Origin: Sphingomonas liriopis
Lineage (GTDB): Bacteria; Pseudomonadota; Alphaproteobacteria; Sphingomonadales; Sphingomonadaceae
Direction: 5' to 3'
DNA length: 64,000 nt
Assembly (NCBI RefSeq): GCF_024211255.1
Contig: NZ_JAMLDY010000002.1
Span: 1-64,000, forward strand
In this document: piece after piece, positions 46,176 to 55,427 of the stretch
Position numbering within the stretch: position 1 is the stretch's first letter
How the letters are laid out: every line of letters starts with the position of its first letter
Program-made: the position numbers and the translations under genes
Notes under the pieces: generated by a model
What the model saw: the letters and a program-made list of their open reading frames with translations, nothing else
Database searches by the model: none
Told to the model about the DNA's origin: nothing

Positions 46176-46913
46176 TCAATAGACCGCCGACACGAAGAAC
46201 AGCCCGTCCGGCGGCGCGTTCAACCCCAGCCGCGCCCGATCCCGTGCTTCCAGCGCGACCCGCACGTCGTCCACCGACCAGCGCCTCATGCCGACCAGCG
46301 CCAGACATCCTACCATCGAACGCACCTGATGATGCAGGAAGGACCGCGCCGCCGCCCGCACCGCGATCCGCTCACCGTCGCGCGCCACCGACAGCACGTC
46401 CAGCGTCCGTACCGGGCTGTCCGCCTGACAATGCGCCGAGCGGAACGTGGTGAAGTCGTGCCGCCCGACCAATACCGCCGCCGCCTCGGCCATCGCTGCG
46501 GCATCGAGCAGCTGCGGCACCTGCCACGCCAGCCCCGCTTCCCAGGTCAGCGGCGCGCGGCGGTTGACGATGCGATATTCGTAACCCCGCCCCAGACACG
46601 AAAAGCGCGCATGCCAGTCGTCCGCCACGACGACGCAGTCGAGCACCGCCACCGGCGCCGGCCGCACCCGCGCATTCAGCGCCTCCATCAGTCGGAACGG
46701 CGCAATGTCCTTCCCAATATCGACATGCGCCCGCATCCCCAGTCCATGCACCCCGGCGTCGGTCCGCCCCGCCGCATGGACCACGGTACGCTCGCCGGTG
46801 ACCGCGAACACCGCCTCCTCCAGCGCGGCCTGCACGCTCGGCCCATGCTTCTGCCGCTGCCAGCCCATGAACGGCCGGCCGTCATACTCCACCGTCAGCG
46901 CGAACCGAGTCAA
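46176..46913 (-). CDS. truA: tRNA pseudouridine(38-40) synthase TruA
   Basis: A 245-residue enzyme that makes pseudouridine in the tRNA anticodon stem-loop. The catalytic Asp is in [13 protein letters not shown]. Other family blocks are [32 protein letters not shown] and [18 protein letters not shown]. The start is a TTG that overlaps the fmt stop (TTGA, 4 nt). This start is needed to include [12 protein letters not shown], the normal N-terminus. Confidence 0.95.
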   Translation of the reverse strand: MTRFALTVEYDGRPFMGWQRQKHGPSVQAALEEAVFAVTGERTVVHAAGRTDAGVHGLGMRAHVDIGKDIAPFRLMEALNARVRPAPVAVLDCVVVADDWHARFSCLGRGYEYRIVNRRAPLTWEAGLAWQVPQLLDAAAMAEAAAVLVGRHDFTTFRSAHCQADSPVRTLDVLSVARDGERIAVRAAARSFLHHQVRSMVGCLALVGMRRWSVDDVRVALEARDRARLGLNAPPDGLFFVSAVY

Positions 46914-47821
46914 AGCTGCGTACCCGATCGCACCGGAAAGCCGCGCAGCAGTTCCGCGGTGCTCGTCACCCCACGCCCGGCACGCTGCAGCAGCGTCGGC
47001 CGGATCGCCCCGTCGCCGCACGCAATGGTCAGAGCATCGTCCACCGTCGTCCCCTCGCCGCCGGGAAAGGTGAACGGCAGCACGTCCGCGTCGAGCACCT
47101 TCACCCGCTCGCCCGCGATCTCCAGCCAAGCCCCCGGCGCCGGGTTCATCGCGCGCACCAGCCGCTCTACCTCGACCGCGCCACGGGTGAAGTCGATCCG
47201 CGCCTCCGCCTTGTCGATCTTGCTCGCATAAGTGACGCCGTCGTCAGGCTGCGCCACCGGCGGATGCGCGTCGAGATCGCCGAGCACCTCGACCATCAGC
47301 CGCGCGCCCAATGCCGCCAGTTCCGCGGTAAGCTCGCCCGCCGTCTTGCGGTCGACCGCCACGCGCCCCTCCAGCCGCACCGGCCCGGTATCGAGTCCCG
47401 CCTCCATCTGCATGATCCCGACCCCCGTCTCGGCATCGCCGGCGAGGATCGCACGCTGCACCGGCGCCGCCCCGCGCCAGCGCGGCAGCAGCGAACCATG
47501 CACGTTGAGACACCCGAACCGCGGCGCCGTCAGCACCGCCCTGGGCAGGATCAGCCCATAAGCCGCCACCACCGCAACATCCGCATGCAGAGCCGCGAAC
47601 GCCGCCTGCTCCTCCGCGCCCTTGAGGCTGACCGGATGCCGCACCGCGATCCCCAAGGCCTCGGCTCGCTGCTGCACCGGTGAGGCGACCGTCTCGCGCC
47701 CGCGTCGCCCGCCGGGGCGAGGCGGCTGGCTATAGGCCGCGACGACGTCATGCCCGGCCGCGACCAGCGCCTCCAGCGTCGGCACGGCGAAGTCGGGGGT
47801 TCCCATGAAGATGATCCGCAT
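46910..47821 (-). CDS. fmt: Methionyl-tRNA formyltransferase
   Basis: A 303-residue enzyme that formylates initiator Met-tRNA with 10-formyl-tetrahydrofolate. The N-terminal GART fold begins [20 protein letters not shown]. The folate-binding signature is [20 protein letters not shown], with the catalytic Asn, His and Asp blocks in LNVHGS and EAGLDTGPV. The C-terminal OB-like domain is around [18 protein letters not shown]. It overlaps truA by 4 nt and is divergent from recR; def, its usual partner, is 0.8 kb away. Confidence 0.97.
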   Translation of the reverse strand: MRIIFMGTPDFAVPTLEALVAAGHDVVAAYSQPPRPGGRRGRETVASPVQQRAEALGIAVRHPVSLKGAEEQAAFAALHADVAVVAAYGLILPRAVLTAPRFGCLNVHGSLLPRWRGAAPVQRAILAGDAETGVGIMQMEAGLDTGPVRLEGRVAVDRKTAGELTAELAALGARLMVEVLGDLDAHPPVAQPDDGVTYASKIDKAEARIDFTRGAVEVERLVRAMNPAPGAWLEIAGERVKVLDADVLPFTFPGGEGTTVDDALTIACGDGAIRPTLLQRAGRGVTSTAELLRGFPVRSGTQL

Positions 47822-47875
47822 GGCGTGCCTTCAACGCGCTGGCGGGCGGCGGCGCAACCCCCTATCTGTTCCACC

Positions 47876-48472
47876 ATGGCCTCTCCCGAAATCGAAGCCC
47901 TGACCCAGGCGCTCGCGCGTCTTCCCGGCCTCGGGCCGCGATCGGCACGGCGTGCGGTGCTCCACCTGCTCAAGAAGCGCGAGGCAGCGCTCGGGCCCTT
48001 GCGCGCCGCGCTCGAAGCGGTCGACGAACGGCTCGAGACCTGCGCCACCTGCGGCAACGTCGACACCGCCAACCCCTGCGCGATCTGCGCCGACCCGCGC
48101 CGCGACCCGCGTGCGCTGTGCGTCGTGGAGGAAGTGGCGGACCTGTGGGCACTCGAACGCTCGCGCCTGTTCCCCGGCCGCTTTCACGTCCTCGGCGGTC
48201 GCCTGTCGGCGCTGGAGGGCATCCGCCCGGAGGACCTCGCGATCGAGACGCTCGTCGCCCGCATCGAGGCGGGTGGCATCGACGAGGTCGTCCTCGCGAT
48301 GAACGCGACGCTGGAGGGACAGACGACGGCGCATTACCTCGCCGACCGCATCGAGCGCTTCCCGGTCAGGGTGACGCAACTCGCCCACGGCCTGCCCGTC
48401 GGCGGCGAGCTCGACTATCTCGACGAAGGCACGCTCGCACAGGCGCTGCGCGCACGACGGCCGGTCTCTTAA
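47876..48472 (+). CDS. recR: Recombination mediator RecR
   Basis: A 198-residue protein that with RecF/RecO loads RecA at gaps. The N-terminal helix-hairpin-helix is [20 protein letters not shown], the zinc finger is [20 protein letters not shown], and the Toprim domain runs [19 protein letters not shown] to [14 protein letters not shown]. The end [20 protein letters not shown] is the family C-terminus. The ATG at 47876 gives the standard length. Confidence 0.97.
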   Translation: MASPEIEALTQALARLPGLGPRSARRAVLHLLKKREAALGPLRAALEAVDERLETCATCGNVDTANPCAICADPRRDPRALCVVEEVADLWALERSRLFPGRFHVLGGRLSALEGIRPEDLAIETLVARIEAGGIDEVVLAMNATLEGQTTAHYLADRIERFPVRVTQLAHGLPVGGELDYLDEGTLAQALRARRPVS

Positions 48473-48608
48473 ATCCTCCCCGGCACGGGGAGGGGGACCG
48501 CGCCTCGCAGAGGCGTGGTGGAGGGGGGGCTCCACAAGCGCTGGCCTATGACGAAAGCCCCCTCCACCATGCTGGCGCATGGTCCCCCTCCCCGTGTCGG
48601 GGAGGGAT
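48473..48608. repeat. Large inverted repeat between recR and def (family D)
   Basis: Outer arms ATCCTCCCCGGCACGGGGAG and the right end CTCCCCGTGTCGGGGAGGGAT pair, and the pairing extends inward through GGGGGACC and GTGGTGGAGGGGG to about 50 nt per arm with few mismatches. Each arm also folds on itself (CTCCCC-GGCA-GGGGAG). It starts at the recR stop. Elements of this kind are found between genes in other alphaproteobacteria, but I cannot name a family. Confidence 0.75.
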
Positions 48609-48655
48609 AAAGCCCGAACTTGACGCCAAACGCCCCGCCACCTAGCTCACCCCGC

Positions 48656-49174
48656 ATGGCAGTCCTCCCCATCGTCGAAGTCCCCGATCCGCGCCTGCGC
48701 CTGATCTCCAAGCCCGTCGAACAGGTCACCGACCAGACGCGGGCGTTCGTGCAGGACATGATCGATACGATGTACGCCGCCAACGGCATCGGCCTCGCCG
48801 CGATCCAGGTCGGCGTCGATCGACGCATCCTCGTCATCGACCTGCAGGACGAGAAGGACGAGGACGACAAGCCGATCAAGGCGCCACATGCCTACATCAA
48901 CCCCGAAATCCTTTCGGTCAGCGAGGACCTCAGCAGCTATAACGAAGGCTGCCTGTCGATCCCCGAACAATATGCCGACGTTGCCCGCCCTGCGAGTTGC
49001 CGCGTCCGCTGGCTCGACGAACACGGCGAAGGCCACGAGGAGGAGCTGACCGGCCTGCTGTCGACCTGCATGCAGCACGAGATCGACCATCTCAACGGCG
49101 TGCTCTTCATCGACCATATCAGCCGGTTGAAGCGGGACATGGTCATGAAGAAGCTGGCCAAACTGCGCCGCTGA
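48656..49174 (+). CDS. def: Peptide deformylase
   Basis: A 172-residue iron/zinc hydrolase that removes formyl from new proteins. Its three signature motifs are present: [20 protein letters not shown] and the metal site [14 protein letters not shown]. An acidic/lysine insertion ([20 protein letters not shown]) lies between motifs one and two. The ATG at 48656 is chosen because [14 protein letters not shown] is the usual beginning. Confidence 0.96.
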   Translation: MAVLPIVEVPDPRLRLISKPVEQVTDQTRAFVQDMIDTMYAANGIGLAAIQVGVDRRILVIDLQDEKDEDDKPIKAPHAYINPEILSVSEDLSSYNEGCLSIPEQYADVARPASCRVRWLDEHGEGHEEELTGLLSTCMQHEIDHLNGVLFIDHISRLKRDMVMKKLAKLRR

Positions 49175-49199
49175 GGCGGCCGCCCGCCCTACTTCCTTC

Positions 49200-49305
49200 G
49201 TCACCCCGGACGTGTTCCGGGGTCCACTCCGCGACGAGGCGAAGGGCTTGAGGCGAAAACCTTGCCGTTGCGGCCCGGTGGACCCCGGAACACGTCCGGG
49301 GTGAC
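49200..49305. repeat. Dispersed inverted repeat, family A
   Basis: Arms GTCACCCCGGACGTGTTCCG and GGAACACGTCCGGGGTGAC are perfect reverse complements over at least 19 nt. With flanking GGTCCAC/GTGGACC the arms reach about 28 nt. It lies 26 nt after the def stop. The inner sequence CTCCGCGACGAGGCGA is shared with 39390-39495. Confidence 0.88.
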
Positions 49306-49462
49306 GGTGGGGGGAGGCAGCGTTCCGGTCGGCATCCGCAGCCGCATTTAGGGGCTGTCCTACACATCGCGTTCGATCTATGTTCCCCACCCAAGCGAGC
49401 GGATCGTCACCAGCACGACACCCTCGCGCGTGTGACCTTTGTGACTTTCCGAGGGATGGAAC

Positions 49463-50908
49463 GTGGACCTGTCGATCGTCGTCATCGCCGTTTTGGCGCT
49501 CGCTGCGGGCCTGCTGGTCGGCTGGCTGCTCGCCAACCGCAAGGCCGGCGGCCTCGCCGCCGACCTCGCCGTCGCGCAGAGCAAGGCCGCGGATGCCGAC
49601 CTTGCCGCCCGCACCCGCGACGCGGTCGAGCGCGAACGCAACGAGGCGATGCGCGACCTCGCCGCACTCCGCGCCCAGTCCGACGACCGCGCCGCGACGC
49701 TCGACGCCCTGCGCGACGAACTCGCCACGATCCGCGCCGATCGCGACGCCGCGCGCACCGGCCTCGCCACCACGCACGCGCAGATCGAGGCGTTCGAGGC
49801 GCGGCTCGCCGACATGCGCGACGCCAAGGAGCAGATGGCGGCGCAGTTCAACGATCTCGCCAACAAGGCGCTGACCGACGCGCAAAAGGCGTTCCTCGAC
49901 CGCGCCGAAGCGCGCTTCCGCCAGTCCGAGGAACTTGCCGGCACCAACCTCAAGTCGCTGCTCCAGCCGGTCAACGACCGCCTCACCCGCTACGAAGAGG
50001 GCGTCGCCAAGGTCGAGGCCGAGCGCCGCGATGCCTTCGGCGACCTCAAGGGCCAGATCGAACAGATGCGCCTCGGTCAGGAACGCGTCTCGGGCGAGGC
50101 GGCCAAGCTGGTCAACGCGCTGCGCAACGCCCCCAAGGCGCGCGGCCGCTGGGGCGAGCAGCAGCTGCGCAACGTCCTCGAAAGCTGCGGCCTCGCCGAA
50201 CATACCGATTTCGCGATGGAGGTCAGCGTCGCGGACGGCGAGGGCGGTCGTCTGCGTCCCGATGCGATCGTCACCATTCCGGGGGGCAAATCGCTCATTA
50301 TTGACGCCAAGGTATCGCTCAACGCCTATCAGGACGCCTTCGGCGCGGTCGACGATGCCGACCGCCGCACCGGCCTGGCGGCGCATGCCGCCTCGATCCG
50401 CGCGCACGTCAACGGGCTGTCGGCCAAGAGCTACTGGTCGCAGTTTACCGATACGCCTGACTACGTCATCATGTTCATCCCCGGCGAACATTTCCTGTCC
50501 GCCGCGCTCGAATATGACGCCGACATCTGGCAGTTCGCCTTCGACAAGCGCGTGCTGCTCGCGACGCCGACCAACCTCGTTGCGATCGCCCGCACCGTCG
50601 CGGCGGTCTGGCGGCAGGAGAAGCTGGCGACCGAAGCCCGCGCGATCGGCGCGTTGGGGAAAGAGCTCTACGACCGCCTTGCCAAGGCCGGCGAGGACCT
50701 GCGCAAGGTTGGCAGCGGCCTCACCACAGCGGTCAACAACTACAACGGCTTCATCTCGAGCTTCGAAAGCCGGGCGCTCGTCTCGGCCCGCAAGTTCCGC
50801 GACCTCAACATTGAACCGGGCGCGCGCGAGATTTCGGTCGTAGAACCGGTCGAGGCGATGGCGCGCTATGGCGACGAGGCGCTGCGCCTGCCCGATGCGG
50901 CGGAATAG
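49463..50908 (+). CDS. rmuC: DNA recombination protein RmuC
   Basis: A 481-residue protein. An N-terminal membrane helix (about 4-24, SIVVIAVLALAAGLLVGWLL) is followed by a long coiled coil (about 30-200, rich in Glu/Arg/Ala heptads) and the RmuC nuclease-like domain, with blocks GRWGEQQLRNVLESCGL, RPDAIVTIPGGKSLIIDAKV and PDYVIMFIPGEHFLSAALEY. RmuC limits DNA inversions in E. coli; its biochemical role is unproven. GTG start with GGGATGGAAC upstream. Confidence 0.94.
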   Translation: MDLSIVVIAVLALAAGLLVGWLLANRKAGGLAADLAVAQSKAADADLAARTRDAVERERNEAMRDLAALRAQSDDRAATLDALRDELATIRADRDAARTGLATTHAQIEAFEARLADMRDAKEQMAAQFNDLANKALTDAQKAFLDRAEARFRQSEELAGTNLKSLLQPVNDRLTRYEEGVAKVEAERRDAFGDLKGQIEQMRLGQERVSGEAAKLVNALRNAPKARGRWGEQQLRNVLESCGLAEHTDFAMEVSVADGEGGRLRPDAIVTIPGGKSLIIDAKVSLNAYQDAFGAVDDADRRTGLAAHAASIRAHVNGLSAKSYWSQFTDTPDYVIMFIPGEHFLSAALEYDADIWQFAFDKRVLLATPTNLVAIARTVAAVWRQEKLATEARAIGALGKELYDRLAKAGEDLRKVGSGLTTAVNNYNGFISSFESRALVSARKFRDLNIEPGAREISVVEPVEAMARYGDEALRLPDAAE

Positions 50909-51054
50909 GCTACGCCAGGAGGCGCGGCATGCGCGCTGGCGATCCGGTCATGGACAGCGACGGCCGCGTGTCGGGTTTGGTCAGTGGACGGTCTCAATCG
51001 CATTATAGACCCCGCGACCGTCCTGTCGGGACGTGGTCCGGGAATGCCGGGCTG

Positions 51055-51900
51055 TCAGTCGGCGAATGTTCGGATCATATGGTCCATGACGACCCTCACC
51101 ACGGGGGATCGACGCACGTCTCCATGAACGGACATCCACAACGGACGTGAGGGAGGGGGGCGATCGGTATCCAGCCGAACCAGCCCGCCGTCTGCATCAG
51201 CCAGAATGCAGGGCAGCAATGCCGCGCCCAGTCCGGCACGAGTCGCCGCCAACTGCGTCGTCACATCGTTCGTGCGTAGCACGAAGGGGCGGGCTAGCGC
51301 GAAGTCGTCCAACCACGTCTGTTGCACGATGCCGGCCAGCGACTCCTCAAAGCCGACGAACTGCCAGTCCTCCGGACGCTGCGCTGCCATCGCCGCTGCG
51401 CCGTAGAGCGAAAAGCGGAGATTCCCGATCCGCCGAACGATGCGGCCCGCCAGTGCAGGCCGAACGAACCCGATCGCAATATCGGCGTCACCCCGTTCCA
51501 GCGACGCGACCATCGATGTGGCCGAGAGGATCAGGCGGAGGCCAGGATGCTCCTCGCACAGCCGCGGCAGGCGGGGCGCGATGACGAAAGCGGCAAGCGC
51601 GGGCAACGCGCTGACGGTCACGCGACCGCATAGCCCCTCTACCTGACCGCGCAGGTGGCGACCGATCGCTTCGGCGCTATCCCCCATCGGTCCCGCAGCG
51701 GCGAGCAGAGCGGCACCCTGATCGGTGAGCTGCATTGAGCGCGGTAACCGGTGGATGAGCTTTACGCCGATCGCGGCCTCCAGCTTCGCCACCCGTCGGC
51801 CGATGGTGGCATGATCGACGCCGAGTTCGACGGCTGCGCCCGTCAACGAACCGACTTTCGCGGCGGCCAGAAAGCAGCGCATGTCTTGCCAGTCGAACAT
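51055..51900 (-). CDS. LysR-family transcriptional regulator
   Basis: A 281-residue regulator. The N-terminal winged helix-turn-helix reads MRCFLAAAKVGSLTGAAVEL and GVDHATIGRRVAKLEAAIGV, the rest is the co-inducer-binding domain (VTVSALPALAAFVIAPRLPR onward). It is divergent from a glutathione S-transferase gene with 96 nt between, the usual arrangement for a LysR regulator and its target. Third-codon GC looks lower than in neighbours such as rmuC, which would fit gene acquisition. Confidence 0.9.
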   Translation of the reverse strand: MFDWQDMRCFLAAAKVGSLTGAAVELGVDHATIGRRVAKLEAAIGVKLIHRLPRSMQLTDQGAALLAAAGPMGDSAEAIGRHLRGQVEGLCGRVTVSALPALAAFVIAPRLPRLCEEHPGLRLILSATSMVASLERGDADIAIGFVRPALAGRIVRRIGNLRFSLYGAAAMAAQRPEDWQFVGFEESLAGIVQQTWLDDFALARPFVLRTNDVTTQLAATRAGLGAALLPCILADADGGLVRLDTDRPPPSRPLWMSVHGDVRRSPVVRVVMDHMIRTFAD

Positions 51901-51996
51901 GGTTGCATTTTTGCACGCTTCGTTCTCGGAATCACGCGTTTTGGCGGCCGACGCCCTCTGCTAGCCAGCTCTCATCCTCTGTATGGGAGAAGGCCG

Positions 51997-52644
51997 ATGA
52001 TCCTGTTCTATGCCGCCGGGGCCAGTTCGCAGGCGCCGCACATCCTGCTGCGGGAAGCCGGATTGCCATTCGCTCTGGAACGGGTCGATCTCGCCACCCA
52101 CCATTGGGCGAACGGCGACTATCGACAGCTCAACACCAAGGGGTACGTACCCGCCCTTCTACTCGACAACGGTGATCTGCTCACCGAATGCGCGATCATC
52201 CTTCAATGGATTGCCGATCAGGTTCCCGAACGGCATCTGCTCCCGCCAGCGGGCTCACCGGCGCGCTACCATGCTCTTGAATGGCTCAACTTCATCGCGA
52301 CGGAGCTGCACAAGAACTTCATCACGCCGGAACGGCATGGCGGCATTGCGGCAAACTTCCTGTCCAAGACCCGTAAGGGGCAGGAGCAGACCCGCATCCA
52401 TGTATCGCCTCGGCTTGATTGGGTAGACCGGCAGATGGAAGGGCGTTCGTACATTTCCGGCGACCGTGTCACCGCGCCCGATGCTTACCTCTTCACGATG
52501 CTGACATGGGCTGGCAGGTTGGGGCTCGACCTGACGACATGGCGGAATCTCGCCGACTTCTTTGGCCGGATGGCGATGCGCCCGGCCGTAACCGACGCGT
52601 TGGCGATCGAGGGACCACCGCACGCCCTGACCGATGCAGGGTGA
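51997..52644 (+). CDS. Glutathione S-transferase
   Basis: A 215-residue protein of the beta/BphK-like GST group. The thioredoxin-fold N-terminus is MILFYAAGASSQAPHILLRE with the glutathione contact GYVPALLLDNGDLLTECAII (conserved Val-Pro and Thr/Ser acid pair). The C-terminal helical domain has the capping motif SYISGDRVTAPDAYLFTML. GGGAGAAGG precedes the ATG at 51997. The likely regulator is divergent LysR. The substrate is unknown. Confidence 0.9.
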   Translation: MILFYAAGASSQAPHILLREAGLPFALERVDLATHHWANGDYRQLNTKGYVPALLLDNGDLLTECAIILQWIADQVPERHLLPPAGSPARYHALEWLNFIATELHKNFITPERHGGIAANFLSKTRKGQEQTRIHVSPRLDWVDRQMEGRSYISGDRVTAPDAYLFTMLTWAGRLGLDLTTWRNLADFFGRMAMRPAVTDALAIEGPPHALTDAG

Positions 52645-52770
52645 CCGCCATTGCGGCGTCGCTCCATCGGCTCCCGATTGAGAAGCTGCGGCTGACGCCA
52701 TCCGACTGCGGTATAGGAGGCGTTGTCCCGCAACACCCTGATAACGAACGCCGATCGGCCGGGCGCTGTC

Positions 52771-52884
52771 CTACGGCCGAATGACGGGGTAGACCCGGAA
52801 GCAACGCTCCTTCTTATCGTTGCCGCCCCGATCATCGCCAGAAACGTAACGACCGGCGCGAATCGTTTCCATCAGGGTGTTCAT
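52771..52884 (-). CDS. Possible small protein, 37 aa
   Basis: A short frame that begins six bases after the SpoU-type methyltransferase stop and reads MNTLMETIRAGRYVSGDDRG, then GNDKKERCFRVYPVIRP. Composition is hydrophilic and basic, and it looks like real protein sequence, but no family is recognised and no clear ribosome-binding site precedes it. The rest of the 52645-52889 gap shows nothing else. Confidence 0.35.
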   Translation of the reverse strand: MNTLMETIRAGRYVSGDDRGGNDKKERCFRVYPVIRP

Positions 52885-52889
52885 GTTGT

Positions 52890-53705
52890 CTATGTTGCGG
52901 ACGAACCGCCGCGCTGCTGCGCCAGCACCTCATACGCCATCACCGCCGTCGCCACCGCGGCGTTGAGGCTGTCCGCCTTGCCCAGCATCGGGATCTTGAC
53001 CAGCAGGTCGCACGCCGCGGCATAGTCCGCCGGCATCCCCTGCGCCTCGTTGCCGGTCAGCAGGAAGGTCGGCGTCTCGTATCGTGCCGCGCGATAGTCG
53101 TGCTCGGTATCGAGGCTGAGCCCCACCAGCTGTCCCGGCCCCTCGCGCAGCCAGTCGAGGAACGGCGCCCATTCGCTGCGCACCACGGGGATGGTGAACA
53201 GCGCCCCCATGCTCGCGCGCACCGCCTCGACCGAAAAGGGGTCGACGCACTCACCGATCAGGATCAGCCCGCCCGCGCCGACCGCATCGGCAGTGCGCAG
53301 GATCGTCCCCAGATTGCCCGGATCGCGCAGCCGCTCCGCCACCAGCCAGATCCCCGAGGTCCCGCGATCGAGATCGGCGAGCGTCCGGTCGAACTCGTCG
53401 AACACGCCGACGACCGCCTGCGGATTGTCCTTGCCGGACAGCTTGGAGAGGATGTCGGGCGTCGTATGGATCGATTCGCCGCCCGCCATCTCGACGTCGA
53501 TCGACAGCGCATGGACCAGCGGATGGTCGGCATTGCCCGCGGCGTAGAACAGGATGCGCGGCAGCCGCCCGGTGTCGCGTGCCTCGGTGAGGATGCGCAA
53601 GCCCTCCGCCATGAACTGGCGCGCGCCGCGGCGGTGCTTCTTGTCGCGCAGCTCGCGGGCGTATTTGACCAGCGGATTGGAGAAGGCGGTGATTTCACGG
53701 GGCAT
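52890..53705 (-). CDS. SpoU/TrmH-family RNA 2'-O-methyltransferase
   Basis: A 271-residue SPOUT enzyme. The N-terminal RNA-binding part is around FSNPLVKYARELRDKKHRRG and FMAEGLRILTEAR. The knotted SAM-binding domain has the three family motifs: AERLRDPGNLGTILRTADAV, LLTGNEAQGMPAD and IPMLGKADSLNAAVATAVMA. Whether it modifies rRNA or tRNA is unknown. It stands between the LysR/GST pair and the PTS genes. Confidence 0.92.
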   Translation of the reverse strand: MPREITAFSNPLVKYARELRDKKHRRGARQFMAEGLRILTEARDTGRLPRILFYAAGNADHPLVHALSIDVEMAGGESIHTTPDILSKLSGKDNPQAVVGVFDEFDRTLADLDRGTSGIWLVAERLRDPGNLGTILRTADAVGAGGLILIGECVDPFSVEAVRASMGALFTIPVVRSEWAPFLDWLREGPGQLVGLSLDTEHDYRAARYETPTFLLTGNEAQGMPADYAAACDLLVKIPMLGKADSLNAAVATAVMAYEVLAQQRGGSSAT

Positions 53706-53794
53706 GGCGCGTCGGCCTTCGCGCTAGCCGCAGGCGTGCGCAAGGCGAAAACGACGCGCCCCGCCGGCGCGGCCTTGCCGCGGCGCCATCGCCG

Positions 53795-54064
53795 TCAATC
53801 TTCGCCGAACTTCGCCTCGACCAACTCGCACAGCGTGGCCACCGCCGCCTCGGCGCCGTCGCCGACCGCGCTGATCGTGATCGAATCGCCCTTGGCGGCG
53901 CCGAGCATCATCAGCCCCATGATCGACGTGCCGGTGACGGATCCGTCATCCTTGCGCACCTGCACCTCGACCGGCTGGGTCGAGGCGAGGGTCACGAACT
54001 TGGCGCTGGCCCGCGCATGGAGCCCGCGCTTGTTGGTGATGAGGACGGTGCGCTCGACGCTCAT
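53795..54064 (-). CDS. ptsH: HPr-like phosphocarrier
   Basis: An 89-residue HPr. The phosphorylated His is H16 in NKRGLHARASAKF. The regulatory Ser is in TGTSIMGLMMLGAAKG. HprK upstream in the cluster is the kinase expected to act on this Ser. In Alphaproteobacteria without sugar permeases, HPr, EI-Ntr and EIIA form a regulatory chain. EI is not in this window. Its ATG overlaps the EIIA stop by 4 nt. Confidence 0.95.
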   Translation of the reverse strand: MSVERTVLITNKRGLHARASAKFVTLASTQPVEVQVRKDDGSVTGTSIMGLMMLGAAKGDSITISAVGDGAEAAVATLCELVEAKFGED

Positions 54065-54486
54065 GCCGCCGCCTCGCCCAGCACCTCGGAGGCGACCGAG
54101 ATGTACTTGCGTCCCGCCTCGCGCGCCGCGGCGACCGCCTCGACCACCTTCATCGACTTGCGCGCCGAACCCAGACGGATCAGCATCGGCAGGTTCATCC
54201 CCGCGATCACCTCGACCTGCCCGCGCTGCATCAGCGAGATGGCGAGGTTGGAGGGCGTGCCGCCGAACAGGTCGGTCAGCACGATCACCCCGCGGCCGAC
54301 GTCGACGGCGGCGATCGCGGCGGCGATGTCGGCGCGGCGTTCCTCCATATCGTCGTCGGGACCGATCGAGATCGTCGCGATCCGCTCCTGCGGGCCGACG
54401 ACGTGGATCATCGCGGTCACGAATTCCTCGGCGAGCCGCCCGTGCGTCACCAGAACGAGGCCAATCATCTCAGATACGTTACTCAT
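54061..54486 (-). CDS. manX: PTS EIIA-Man-type protein
   Basis: A 141-residue EIIA of the mannose/fructose family, here without B, C or D components. The phosphorylated His is H15 in LVLVTHGRLAEEF. The block VIVLTDLFGGTPSNLAISLM is the family signature. Without a permease it is probably regulatory, taking phosphate from HPr. The ATG overlaps the rapZ stop by 4 nt. Confidence 0.93.
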   Translation of the reverse strand: MSNVSEMIGLVLVTHGRLAEEFVTAMIHVVGPQERIATISIGPDDDMEERRADIAAAIAAVDVGRGVIVLTDLFGGTPSNLAISLMQRGQVEVIAGMNLPMLIRLGSARKSMKVVEAVAAAREAGRKYISVASEVLGEAAA

Positions 54487-55388
54487 TTGCTGGCCGGCGG
54501 CCCCTCGAGCGAGTCCTGCGGTGCGGCCCCCAGGTCGCGATGCGTGATCGTGGGGGAAAAACCCGCGTCGCGCAACCGGCGAGCGAGATGCTCGGCGACA
54601 TGAACCGACCGGTGTCTCCCCCCGGTACAGCCGATCGCGACGGTCACGTAGGATTTTCCCTCGGCGCGATAGCGCGGGATCAGCAGTTCGAGCAGGTCGC
54701 CGATCTGCGCCATCGCCGCCGGATAAGCGGGGTCGGCCGCAACATAGGCGGCGACGTCGGCGTCGAGCCCCGTGCCCGGCCGCAGCGCGGCGTCCCAGTG
54801 TGGATTGCGCAGGAATCGCATGTCGAAGACGAGGTCGGCGCCGCGCGGCAGGCCGCGGGCGAAGCCGAACGACTGGATCGACAGCACCGGCGCGTCGCTG
54901 TCGGCGGAGGCGAAGGTCGATCGCACCTGCTGCGCCAGCGCGTTGGCGGTGAGCGTCGTCGTGTCGATCAGCCGGTTCGCCCAGTCGCGCAAGGGGGCGA
55001 GCAGCTCGCGCTCGCGCCCGATCCCGTCGCTCGCCGGCCGATCGGGGGCGAGCGGATGCCGCCGCCGCGTCTCCGAAAAGCGCCGCTCGAGCTCGGTCCC
55101 GGCGCAGTCGAGGAACAGCATGCCGACGTCGAGCCCGTGCCGCTCGCGCAGCGCGCGGATGCGCTCGACGATTCGCGCCGGATCGAAATCGCGCGTCCGC
55201 GCATCGATGCCGATCGCCAGCGGCTGCACGCCATCGGCGCTCCCCGCCAGCGGCGCCTCGAGCAGCCGATCGAGCAGCACCAGCGGCAAATTGTCGACCG
55301 CCTCCCAGCCGAGGTCTTCCAGCGTCCGGAGCACGGTCGATTTGCCCGCGCCCGACAGGCCGGTGACGAGCAGGATGTCCTTGGTCAT
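54483..55388 (-). CDS. rapZ: RNase adapter protein RapZ (YvcJ family)
   Basis: A 301-residue P-loop protein. Walker A is TGLSGAGKS (residues 9-17), Walker B-like IDARTRDFDP follows, and the C-terminal domain holds SFGFARGLPRGADLVFDMRF and VTVAIGCTGGRHRSV. E. coli RapZ steers RNase E to the glmZ small RNA in answer to glucosamine-6-phosphate. Here the target is unknown. It lies between hprK and EIIA, in the middle of the PTS regulatory set. Confidence 0.94.
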   Translation of the reverse strand: MTKDILLVTGLSGAGKSTVLRTLEDLGWEAVDNLPLVLLDRLLEAPLAGSADGVQPLAIGIDARTRDFDPARIVERIRALRERHGLDVGMLFLDCAGTELERRFSETRRRHPLAPDRPASDGIGRERELLAPLRDWANRLIDTTTLTANALAQQVRSTFASADSDAPVLSIQSFGFARGLPRGADLVFDMRFLRNPHWDAALRPGTGLDADVAAYVAADPAYPAAMAQIGDLLELLIPRYRAEGKSYVTVAIGCTGGRHRSVHVAEHLARRLRDAGFSPTITHRDLGAAPQDSLEGPPASK

Positions 55389-55427
55389 CGACCCTTCCTC
55401 ACGCGATACGCTTCATACGGGCACCGA

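Noticed and set aside
50929-51150. 73-codon ORF after rmuC with AGGAGG upstream
   Set aside because: The ribosome-binding site is good, but the second half overlaps the LysR gene and the translation (HMVHDDPHHGGST) looks like antisense shadow. At best it is a decayed remnant.
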